From: an uncultured Chloroflexota bacterium
GTDB lineage: Bacteria > Chloroflexota > Chloroflexia > Chloroflexales > Roseiflexaceae
Assembly: GCA_937876225.1 (NCBI GenBank)
Contig: CALFIC010000007.1
Span: forward strand, 1 to 12,791
Direction of reading: 5' to 3'
Length of the DNA stretch: 12,791 nucleotides
The position numbers were made by a program, and so were the translations under genes. Under the pieces are notes generated by a model, which was given only the letters and a program-made list of their open reading frames with translations, was not told where the DNA came from and made no database searches. Shown piece by piece: positions 1 to 6,136 of this stretch. Numbering within the stretch: position 1 is the stretch's first letter; each line of letters opens with the position of its first letter.

Positions 1-55
1 CATGCCGGCGAATTCATTCGCCGCTATTCGCCCTTACGGACGCCACGACGTATGT
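1..55. repeat. Palindromic intergenic repeat, family A, copy 1 (left-truncated)
   Basis: These 55 bases recur exactly at 86-140. The core is a perfect hairpin, CGGCGAA (6-12), loop TTCA, TTCGCCG (17-23). It is followed by the right outer arm ATTCGCCCTTA (26-36), whose left partner would lie before the window start. No ORF with coding character overlaps it. Probably a dispersed non-autonomous palindromic element; no transposase is visible. Confidence 0.8.
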
Positions 56-68
56 GCTCCGGCACAAC

Positions 69-140
69 ACAACGTAAGGACGAATCATGCCGGCGAATTC
101 ATTCGCCGCTATTCGCCCTTACGGACGCCACGACGTATGT
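69..140. repeat. Palindromic intergenic repeat, family A, copy 2
   Basis: A complete copy with nested inverted repeats. The outer arms are CGTAAGGACGAAT (73-85) and ATTCGCCCTTACG (111-123), which pair at 12 of 13 positions. The inner arms are CGGCGAA (91-97) and TTCGCCG (102-108) around loop TTCA. With copy 1 it forms a direct tandem of period 85 bp. The same nested structure recurs at 2363-2411 between two convergent genes, so it is a dispersed family and not a local duplication only. Confidence 0.82.
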
Positions 141-173
141 TCCTCGAACAACGCTAATCATCCCATATCCTCC

Positions 174-225
174 CGTCATTCCATGCCGGGTGCCACGGCA
201 CCCGTAGCGTGGAATCTCCGTGACG
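174..225. repeat. Palindromic intergenic repeat, family B (long imperfect hairpin)
   Basis: Nested complementary segments are CGTCA (174-178) with TGACG (221-225), ATTCCA (178-183) with TGGAAT (210-215), and GGGTGCC (188-194) with GGCACCC (197-203) around a 2-nt loop. It is unrelated in sequence to family A next to it. It resembles the GTCATTCC...GGAATC type of dispersed bacterial palindrome. Only one copy is present in this window, so its status as a repeat family is inferred. Confidence 0.65.
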
Positions 226-251
226 TGCCATCGGAAAGATAGCGTACGCAC

Positions 252-271
252 AGCCGCAGCAGACTGCGGCT
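252..271. repeat. Short GC-rich hairpin, family C
   Basis: A perfect 8-bp stem: AGCCGCAG (252-259), loop CAGA, CTGCGGCT (264-271). Related sequences occur at 2422-2440 and 6096-6112, each near a gene end. Here it covers the place where a -35 element would sit relative to the extended -10 at 274-282, so it could affect transcription of the downstream protease gene. That effect is inference. Confidence 0.6.
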
Positions 272-273
272 TC

Positions 274-282
274 TGTTATGAT
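274..282 (+). promoter_or_regulatory. Putative extended -10 promoter of the protease gene
   Basis: TGT followed by TATGAT (277-282) fits an extended -10 of the TGnTATAAT type, with five of six hexamer matches. No -35 hexamer is recognisable 17 bp upstream, where the family C hairpin lies. The start codon at 335 would leave a leader of about 45 nt containing AGGA (322-325) as ribosome-binding site. Between them lies a 6-bp inverted repeat, TAATGT (296-301) and ACATTA (311-316), a possible operator. Confidence 0.4.
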
Positions 283-334
283 AGATGCAGTATTTTAATG
301 TAATACGTTAACATTAGAAATAGGAACATGGGAC

Positions 335-2326
335 ATGCGCCGAACGATACATCCTATTTTAATAATGGTCTGTGTGCTGGCAATGTCCCTGTATGCGCAC
401 CCATATCTGTTTGCACAAGAGCCAACAAGTACCGCAACGCCTCAAGTAAGTCAACCGCAGATTGTCGGTGGTGGGGCTGCAGCAATTGGCGAATTCCCGT
501 GGCAAGTAATGATAGGAGTTGGCCATGGCTATGGACTTTATTGTGGTGGATCGTTACTCTCGTCTGAATGGGTGGTGACTGCAGCCCATTGTTTAACTGG
601 CCTATCAGCAAGCAATATTACCGTCGTAATGGGCCAATATTATTTAGATACTCCCGGGGCTAATGTCCAACTCCGTTACGCATCACAAATTATTCCCCAT
701 CCAAGTTATAACACAACAACCAAGGATTTCGATATCGGTTTAATTCGTTTAGCCACACCTGTAACACTTAATACCTATGTCAACATCATTCGCCCTGCTA
801 CTAGTAGCACGGACAATACCCTTTACACCTCAGGATCAATCACCGTCAGTGGATGGGGACTCACATCTGCCGGCGGGAGTGTTTCAAATATCTTGAAAAA
901 AGTCACTATTCCCATCGTCGCAAACACCACATGTAATAGCTTATGGGGAGCCGGGAAAATTACCAGTAATATGTTTTGTGCTGGTGATACCACAAACGGT
1001 GGAATTAGTGCATGCAGCGGAGATAGTGGCGGTCCAGCCATCAAGCTCGATAGCAACTTAAATCCTGTCCTGCTAGGAATTGTCAGTGTAGGGTCCCTAG
1101 ATTGTGGGAATAAAAATTATCCCAGTGTCTACACCAATGTGTCTGCATTCACTTCATTCATTAACCAGTATGTCTCCCAAAGTACCCCCACACCCTCGTT
1201 AACCCTCACCCCCTCGATTACCCTCACCCCCTCGATCACCCTCACCCCCTCATTAACCCTTACCCCCTCGTTAACACCCTCGCCCTTGGCATTAGTTGCA
1301 CAGACCAACCGCCTCGGGGCGGGGTATGCGAATTCGCAGGTACTCAATTTTGCTGGTGCAGTCATTAATTGGGGTAGCGACAATAATTCGGCCACCGCAA
1401 GCGCAGGGCTCTCCAATGTCGCCGCCATCGCTACTGGAGGGTGGCATACGCTGGTACGGCGCACCGATAACTCGGTTACGGCATGGGGACAATACAAAGA
1501 TAATTTAATCGTCATTCCAAGTAACGTCAGGAACGTGTTGGCAGTTGCAGCCGGGCGTTATCATAGTCTAGCATTGCGCACCGATGGCACCGTCGCTGCC
1601 TGGGGACGCAACATGGAAGGGCAATGTAGCGTCCCCACCGGGCTCACCAATGTGGTCGCCATTGCCGCCGGAAGCTGGCATTCGCTCGCCCTCAAATCCA
1701 ACGGTAGAATCGAAGCATGGGGGTCGAATGCCTACGGTCAAGGGAATGTCGCCAACCTCGACAACGTCATCGCCATCGCCGCCGGAGGCTGGCACTCACT
1801 GGCACTCCGGACTGGTGGTACCGTCGTGGCTTTTGGTGACAATTCATATGGGCAATCCGATGTCCCTGCTGGGTTGACCAATGTAGTGGCCATTGCTGCA
1901 GGAACCTGGCACTCACTCGCCCTCAAATCAGATGGGACGGTGGTGGCCTGGGGCAAAAATTGGGAGAAACAAATCAATGTTCCTGCGGGACTCACCAATG
2001 TCACGGCAATTGCTGCCGGCGGCATGCATTCGCTGGCACTCAAATCGGATGGCAGTATCGCGGCGTGGGGCGATAACACGTACAGACAAATAGGTATCCC
2101 TGCGTGTTTTACTCTCTCAACGCAGTGTACCCCTACCGTGACGGCGACAAGCACGCTTACCCGCACCACTACCGCAACGAACTCCCGTACCCCCACAGTC
2201 ACATCTACCCCATCCAATAGCCGTACGGCCACTGATACCCGTACGGCCACTGATACCCGTACGGCCACTCGTACCCGTACTGCCACTCGTACCGGTACTG
2301 CAATACCCACAATCACTCCTCCATAA
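335..2326 (+). CDS. Secreted chymotrypsin-fold serine protease with Thr/Pro linker and RCC1-like beta-propeller
   Basis: 663 aa, exported protease. Residues 1-27 look like a Sec signal peptide ending LFA|QEP, followed by a short propeptide. The mature protease would begin at IVGG (43-46). The triad is His85 (TAAHC), Asp133 (DIGLIRL) and Ser231 (GDSGGP). Cysteine pairs 70/86, 200/215 and 227/257 match the classical 42-58, 168-182 and 191-220 bridges. The residue at the S1 base (position 189) is Ser225, not the Asp of trypsin, and position 226 is Ser264 where trypsin has Gly. This suggests chymotrypsin-like or narrower specificity. Residues 284-318 are a TPSLTL-type linker. Residues about 340-590 carry seven WG/FG motifs alternating with AIAAGxxHSLAL repeats, an RCC1-like seven-bladed propeller that probably binds a partner. 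The Thr/Arg-rich tail (about 598-663) may be glycosylated. ATG 335 is preferred over ATG 328, which opens only a short ORF; AGGA lies 9 nt upstream. Domain calls are firm; substrate is unknown. Confidence 0.93.
   Translation: MRRTIHPILIMVCVLAMSLYAHPYLFAQEPTSTATPQVSQPQIVGGGAAAIGEFPWQVMIGVGHGYGLYCGGSLLSSEWVVTAAHCLTGLSASNITVVMGQYYLDTPGANVQLRYASQIIPHPSYNTTTKDFDIGLIRLATPVTLNTYVNIIRPATSSTDNTLYTSGSITVSGWGLTSAGGSVSNILKKVTIPIVANTTCNSLWGAGKITSNMFCAGDTTNGGISACSGDSGGPAIKLDSNLNPVLLGIVSVGSLDCGNKNYPSVYTNVSAFTSFINQYVSQSTPTPSLTLTPSITLTPSITLTPSLTLTPSLTPSPLALVAQTNRLGAGYANSQVLNFAGAVINWGSDNNSATASAGLSNVAAIATGGWHTLVRRTDNSVTAWGQYKDNLIVIPSNVRNVLAVAAGRYHSLALRTDGTVAAWGRNMEGQCSVPTGLTNVVAIAAGSWHSLALKSNGRIEAWGSNAYGQGNVANLDNVIAIAAGGWHSLALRTGGTVVAFGDNSYGQSDVPAGLTNVVAIAAGTWHSLALKSDGTVVAWGKNWEKQINVPAGLTNVTAIAAGGMHSLALKSDGSIAAWGDNTYRQIGIPACFTLSTQCTPTVTATSTLTRTTTATNSRTPTVTSTPSNSRTATDTRTATDTRTATRTRTATRTGTAIPTITPP
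1190..1276 (+). repeat. In-gene 18-bp tandem repeat (TPSLTL/TPSITL linker)
   Basis: Four full units and one partial unit of 18 bp encode TPS(L/I)TL hexapeptides, residues 286-314 of the protease-propeller protein. The units differ by single bases. Such repeats change length readily by slippage in multiples of 18 bp, which keeps the frame and alters only the spacing between the protease and the propeller. Confidence 0.85.
2222..2293 (+). repeat. In-gene 18-bp tandem repeat (RTATDT/RTATRT tail)
   Basis: Four 18-bp units begin at 2222, 2240, 2258 and 2276. The first two are identical and the others differ by a few bases. They encode RTATDT, RTATDT, RTATRT and RTATRT in the C-terminal tail of the protease-propeller protein. 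The tail has no LPXTG-like or other sorting signal that I recognise; a role as a glycosylated or surface-adhering extension is inference. Confidence 0.85.
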
Positions 2327-2358
2327 CACTGCTCTACGCCCTCTGCGTGCCCTGCGCG

Positions 2359-2411
2359 ACAACGTAAGGGCGAATCATGCCGGCGAATTCATTCGCCGCT
2401 ATTCGCCCTTA
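2359..2411. repeat. Palindromic intergenic repeat, family A, copy 3
   Basis: Shares acaacgtaagg-cgaat and the following 36 bases with copy 2, with one substitution that makes the outer stem perfect: TAAGGGCGAAT (2365-2375) pairs with ATTCGCCCTTA (2401-2411). The inner stem CGGCGAA (2381-2387) and TTCGCCG (2392-2398) is unchanged. It sits between the convergent protease and nucleotidyltransferase genes, where its hairpin could stop transcription in both directions, although no U-tract follows. Confidence 0.82.
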
Positions 2412-2430
2412 TCGCACGTACAGCCGCTGC

Positions 2431-2470
2431 CTGCTGCGGCGCTCAGCTGCCTGCTGCGGCGCTCAGCTGC
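2431..2470. repeat. Perfect 20-bp tandem duplication at the end of the nucleotidyltransferase gene
   Basis: CTGCTGCGGCGCTCAGCTGC occurs at 2431-2450 and again at 2451-2470. Together with GCCGCTGC just before it, the block resembles the family C GC-rich hairpins. The right-hand unit overlaps the last codons and the TGA stop (complement of 2463-2465) of the minus-strand gene, so the repeat forms that protein's C-terminus. Confidence 0.8.
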
Positions 2471-3227
2471 CCGCAACCCGCCCCAACAACTCTCCTACCA
2501 CGCGGTGCAATACCGCAGATGCCGGCAGTTGGGTCGTGTCGCCACGCCGCACCGCTAGCACCTGCGTCACCACCAATGCGGCATCACCGCTGAGCTGAGG
2601 CAACACCAGCACGCCACCAGCACTTTTCGAGACCACGTGGCCGGTTTGGCGCCACCACAAGGTGCGACACAAATTCAAAATTACCGAGATGGGTTGGTCA
2701 TCCACCTGGCTTGCGGCATCTTTGATGTCGTACCACACCGCCGCCCAAGCATCAGCCACCGTCGGCGCCGGGATGGTCACGGCGCCCGCCACCACAATCC
2801 CACGGGCGTGCGCCACCGCCAAATGAGCACTCAAGTCAGGGTCGTGGCGCACGCTGAGCCATTCGTGCTGGGGGTCGGCGAGAGCTGCAGTCATCGCCGC
2901 TCGCCACGATTCGCTGTAATGCACCAAAAACGGCGCTGGATGCACCCAAGCCGTCAACAATTGGCGATCAAGTAACGAAAACTCAATCGGGGCGGGTTGC
3001 AGGGAATGACGCACCAGCACCTCCATCACGGCCCGCAACTGCGTCGACGTCACTGGCGTATCGACAAATCCCAAGATGTCGATATCACTTTGCCCCAAAT
3101 GGAAATCATCAAGTGCGATTGATCCATGCACCACCAAAGCACATGATGTGCCAAGTATCAGGCAAATCTCAGCCACACAGCGGTCAATTTGTGCGTGTAC
3201 TGGCACTGGTACGTGCGATAATACCAT
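2463..3227 (-). CDS. AadA-like aminoglycoside nucleotidyltransferase family protein
   Basis: 254 aa, close to the roughly 260 aa of ANT(3'')/AadA enzymes, which move AMP from ATP onto streptomycin and spectinomycin. The nucleotidyltransferase signature is HGS (34-36) followed by DID (48-50), the metal-binding pair. Glu82 in PIEFSLL is a candidate for the catalytic base. The C-terminal helical half has family-typical LNLCRTLWW (184-192) and a VVSK patch (198-201), matching the DUF4111 part of AadA proteins. The start is supported by AGGA (complement of 3234-3237) 6 nt upstream. It stands alone, convergent with the protease and divergent from the beta-helix gene, with no integron attC or transposon nearby, so it looks like a resident chromosomal gene. 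The fold is secure; actual aminoglycoside resistance is inference, since related proteins adenylylate other substrates. Confidence 0.8.
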   Translation of the reverse strand: MVLSHVPVPVHAQIDRCVAEICLILGTSCALVVHGSIALDDFHLGQSDIDILGFVDTPVTSTQLRAVMEVLVRHSLQPAPIEFSLLDRQLLTAWVHPAPFLVHYSESWRAAMTAALADPQHEWLSVRHDPDLSAHLAVAHARGIVVAGAVTIPAPTVADAWAAVWYDIKDAASQVDDQPISVILNLCRTLWWRQTGHVVSKSAGGVLVLPQLSGDAALVVTQVLAVRRGDTTQLPASAVLHRVVGELLGRVAGS

Positions 3228-3251
3228 TGGTGATCCTTTCGATTACGCAGT

Positions 3252-3280
3252 TTGCATTCACCAAAAATATTCGTTATTGT
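3252..3280 (+). promoter_or_regulatory. Weak sigma-70-like promoter for the beta-helix/SGNH gene
   Basis: TTGCAT (3252-3257), 17-bp spacer, TATTGT (3275-3280); three and four matches to consensus. The position, 28 nt before the preferred ATG at 3309, is reasonable. On the opposite strand the same bases give TACAAT (complement of 3276-3281), a possible -10 for the divergent nucleotidyltransferase gene but without a clear -35. The two promoters may therefore overlap. Confidence 0.35.
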
Positions 3281-3308
3281 ACACCCCACACAAGGACATA
3301 AATTCTCC

Positions 3309-6095
3309 ATGTTACGGTTTTTACGCACATTGATCCTCGCTATGACACTCGGCGTGATTCCCTATTTCACATTACTAACGCACGCCGCCAGTGACGACCG
3401 TTATTATCCAATAGGCACCCCCACCCTGCAATCCATTTGGGTTGATCCAGTGGCCGGTGATGACCAAAACACGGGCGGGAGCCGCGCAACAGCCAAACGC
3501 ACCCTCGCTGCGGCCTGGGAACTTGTCCCCGCCGACGCCGACTTCACCACCGGCTACCAAATCCTGTTGACGCCTGGGATCTATGCAACGGCAGACATTC
3601 CTGCGTCATGGAGCAATCGTCACGGCAACGCCCAATTCCCGATTGTCGTGACGGCCAGCGACGGCACCAATACTGCCACCATCAGGAGCACGCTCACCCT
3701 CAGTGATGTCGATTACCTCTACTTCACGGATCTGACCGTGACGCCAAGTAGTGGTGGCCCGGCGATTCACTGCAGTCGCTGTAATTATTTTTTATTAAAA
3801 AACATGACCATCGTGGCGGCTCCAGACAGCGTTGACACCCCCAGCCTCAGTGTCAATCAATCGCACCATGTCTACCTCGAAGAAAGCGATGTTCGCGGGA
3901 GTGTAAGCTACAACGCCGTGCATTATGGGCACCTCTATGGCAATCAGATTCACGACACGAGTGGCACGTGCCTCAGCACCGGCACTGGCTCGGCGTTGCT
4001 CACCATCGAAGCCAACCGGATTGATCGGTGTGGCGGGGGCGGCTATATCGCCGGCCAAAACAGTGGCTTTGAAGACATGCAGGCACCGTGGATCCACTAC
4101 GACGCCTACGACATCAAGTTTTCCAACAATATCATCACTACCACCCAAGCGGCTGGCATGGCCGTCAGCGCCGGTTACAATGTCTTGTTCGCCAACAATA
4201 CCCTTTACAATGTCGGCGTAACCACTGCGCCGATTGCCGTCCAACTAGGAATGCGTTTGTGTGTGCGTGACATCCTTACTTGTGGCGCGAATCTAGCCCA
4301 ACGAGGTTGGGGGACGACACAACAAACCGGAACCGGTGAAACAATCCCCAACCGCAATATATCTATTTACAACAACATCATACTCAATACACCCAGTTTC
4401 ACGAGCGCACAGCACCTGTTGGTCGATGCACCTACATCAGCGCTGAGCGCGAGCCGCATTCCACAGCCGCGCCGTGCCGATGATAATCTGCGGATCGCTG
4501 GCAATATTTGGTGGAATGGAGCCACCGATTTACCACTAGGGGTGGGGGGGAGCCAAGGATGTAGTGATAGCAATCAAACCTGTAATAGTGCCCTCATCCG
4601 GGCCAACAATCGCATCAATACGCTCCAACCACAATTCACCGACGGAGCAGCAAATGATTTTCACCCATTACTACATGGGAATCTCACGAGCATTACCAGT
4701 AGCGCCATCCCAGACTTCCCCGATAATCGACCGGCACCACCCCAAGCCCCCCTCGGCGATTTGCATAACCGAATCACCCGTGACATCGCCAATACCCTAC
4801 GCCAAAACGCCGCGCCTGGGGCCTATGCTGCCCCCATTGATGCGGCCACCATCACCCCTTATACCGTTGCGAGTGCAACCGCGACAGCCACACCGGCACG
4901 CAACACCTACACGGCGAGTGGTACCCCAAAGCCATCGTTAACAGCGAGTCTTACCCGAAGCCCAACGCTGACGTTTACCCCCAGCATCACCCGTAGTCCG
5001 ACCCTCACCCGCACTCCGAGCATCACCCGTAGTCCGACCCTCACTTTTACCCCTAGCATCACCCGTAGTCCAACTCACACCTTTACCCCTAGCATCACCC
5101 GTAGTCCTACGATTACTCACACACCAAGTAGTACCCCTAGCCCCACCACGACCAAGACGCCACGCACTACCGCAACCGCCACGCGTACTGCGAGCACCAC
5201 GCGTACGGCAACAGTAACTATCACACCAACCCCTATCGAAGCAGTCCCAATCATCCCACGGATTGATGCGACGGCTAAAGCAATACTCCAAAAAATCCAT
5301 CGCAAAGGATTAGAATTACGCAATCACGAAAACACATTTGCCAAAGTAGGCGATAGCATTACTGCGTCTGAATCATTTTTGATGGATATCGGGTGTAGTG
5401 GCGAAAACTTAGCAGATTATCAAAGTCTACAAACGACCATTAATTATTTTCGTATCTATCAATTTTCCACCAAATACGGCACGGGGTGGTGTAATGTAGC
5501 AAATTCATTTACCGCAAACAGTCCGAGTGCGCAACCAGGGTGGAGCGCCCATTATGCCCTCGACACGAATTGGCTCTATGCACCATATCACGACAACTGC
5601 CCATATCCCTATGACACACCAATTGCCTGCGAATTCAAGCTCACGCGTCCGAGTATTGTCTTTATTATGTTTGGCTCAAACGACAGCAATCATCTTTACA
5701 ATAATCCAAGCGACTTCTACCTCAGTCTTAGTGAATTAATCGAAATATCAATAGACAACGGCATTATTCCGGTATTGAGTACGATTCCTCCCCGTAACGA
5801 CAATAGTATTGCGAGTAGCAGAGTACCAATGTTCAATACCGTTATTATCAACGTTGCTAGACAATATCATATCCCACTCTGGAATTACTGGTTGGCGTTA
5901 CAATCACCGAGTATGATTAATTTTGGCTTGAGTAACGACAATATCCACCCAAATATCTACCGAGGAAACCAAAGTGCTGATTTTCGTAGTGAAGGATTAC
6001 GCTACGGCTATAATCAGCGCAACCTCAATGCCATCCAAATCCTCGATAGCATCCGCCGTATCGTCTTTGAAAACGGTCCCCCCGACGCGCCGTAG
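3309..6095 (+). CDS. Secreted beta-helix protein fused to an SGNH/GDSL-type hydrolase
   Basis: 928 aa from the ATG at 3309. An upstream in-frame ATG at 3252 would put 19 polar residues before a clean signal peptide (residues 1-27, ending THAA), so 3309 is preferred; AAGGA at 3292-3296 lies 12 nt upstream. Residues about 30-510 begin with a WVDPVAGDDQNTGG-type motif and continue with repeated NN(I/T)(I/L)-type turns, as in right-handed parallel beta-helix (pectate-lyase-like) proteins. A Thr/Pro/Ser linker spans about 514-645. Residues about 650-928 form an SGNH hydrolase: GDS with Ser683, GSND (789-792) with Asn791, and DNIHPN with Asp877 and His880. Four cysteines in this domain may form two disulfides. 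The likely role is binding or cleaving an extracellular polysaccharide and removing an ester group; the substrate is unknown. It ends in a hairpin repeat that supplies its TAG stop. Confidence 0.9.
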   Translation: MLRFLRTLILAMTLGVIPYFTLLTHAASDDRYYPIGTPTLQSIWVDPVAGDDQNTGGSRATAKRTLAAAWELVPADADFTTGYQILLTPGIYATADIPASWSNRHGNAQFPIVVTASDGTNTATIRSTLTLSDVDYLYFTDLTVTPSSGGPAIHCSRCNYFLLKNMTIVAAPDSVDTPSLSVNQSHHVYLEESDVRGSVSYNAVHYGHLYGNQIHDTSGTCLSTGTGSALLTIEANRIDRCGGGGYIAGQNSGFEDMQAPWIHYDAYDIKFSNNIITTTQAAGMAVSAGYNVLFANNTLYNVGVTTAPIAVQLGMRLCVRDILTCGANLAQRGWGTTQQTGTGETIPNRNISIYNNIILNTPSFTSAQHLLVDAPTSALSASRIPQPRRADDNLRIAGNIWWNGATDLPLGVGGSQGCSDSNQTCNSALIRANNRINTLQPQFTDGAANDFHPLLHGNLTSITSSAIPDFPDNRPAPPQAPLGDLHNRITRDIANTLRQNAAPGAYAAPIDAATITPYTVASATATATPARNTYTASGTPKPSLTASLTRSPTLTFTPSITRSPTLTRTPSITRSPTLTFTPSITRSPTHTFTPSITRSPTITHTPSSTPSPTTTKTPRTTATATRTASTTRTATVTITPTPIEAVPIIPRIDATAKAILQKIHRKGLELRNHENTFAKVGDSITASESFLMDIGCSGENLADYQSLQTTINYFRIYQFSTKYGTGWCNVANSFTANSPSAQPGWSAHYALDTNWLYAPYHDNCPYPYDTPIACEFKLTRPSIVFIMFGSNDSNHLYNNPSDFYLSLSELIEISIDNGIIPVLSTIPPRNDNSIASSRVPMFNTVIINVARQYHIPLWNYWLALQSPSMINFGLSNDNIHPNIYRGNQSADFRSEGLRYGYNQRNLNAIQILDSIRRIVFENGPPDAP
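4977..5120 (+). repeat. In-gene 36-bp tandem repeat (TPSITRSPT linker)
   Basis: Four 36-bp units start at 4977, 5013, 5049 and 5085, each encoding TPSITRSPT plus three variable residues (LTR, LTF, HTF, ITH). They lie in the linker between the beta-helix and SGNH domains. The repeat unit differs from the TPSITL unit of the other exported protein, so the linkers are similar in composition but not copies of one another. Confidence 0.87.
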
Positions 6096-6136
6096 AGCCG
6101 CAGCAGGCTGCGTCTCTACTACGGCTGCGTCTCTAC
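6092..6136. repeat. Hairpin and direct repeat between convergent genes (possible bidirectional terminator)
   Basis: GTAGAG (6092-6097) pairs with CTCTAC (6114-6119), and CGCAGC (6099-6104) with GCTGCG (6107-6112), leaving one mismatch and an AG loop. The segment GGCTGCGTCTCTAC (6106-6119) is repeated at 6123-6136. The element supplies the TAG stop of the upstream plus-strand gene (6093-6095) and the TAG stop of the minus-strand gene (complement of 6133-6135). It may end transcription from both sides, but no U-tract follows, so a terminator role is only possible. It belongs with the family C hairpins. Confidence 0.6.

Noticed and set aside
1..140. Possible CRISPR array
   Set aside because: Only two tandem copies, 55-bp units, palindromic cores and a spacer that itself contains part of the repeat element; no cas gene nearby.
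1129..1515. 128-aa minus-strand ORF with repeated EGVRV units
   Set aside because: Complement of the TPSITL linker repeats; the plus-strand gene has clear catalytic motifs.
1738..2316. 192-aa minus-strand ORF under the propeller and tail
   Set aside because: It is a shadow of the repetitive plus-strand gene; its Val/Arg/Ser repeats are just the complement of the Thr/Arg tail codons.
2443..2465. TGA of the nucleotidyltransferase as a selenocysteine codon, prompted by selB in the window
   Set aside because: Read-through would only add about 17 residues from the GC-rich repeat, with no conserved domain and no reason for a redox residue.
4938..5300. Gly/Arg/Thr-rich minus-strand ORF
   Set aside because: It arises from the complement of the 36-bp linker repeats and has no start or domain support.
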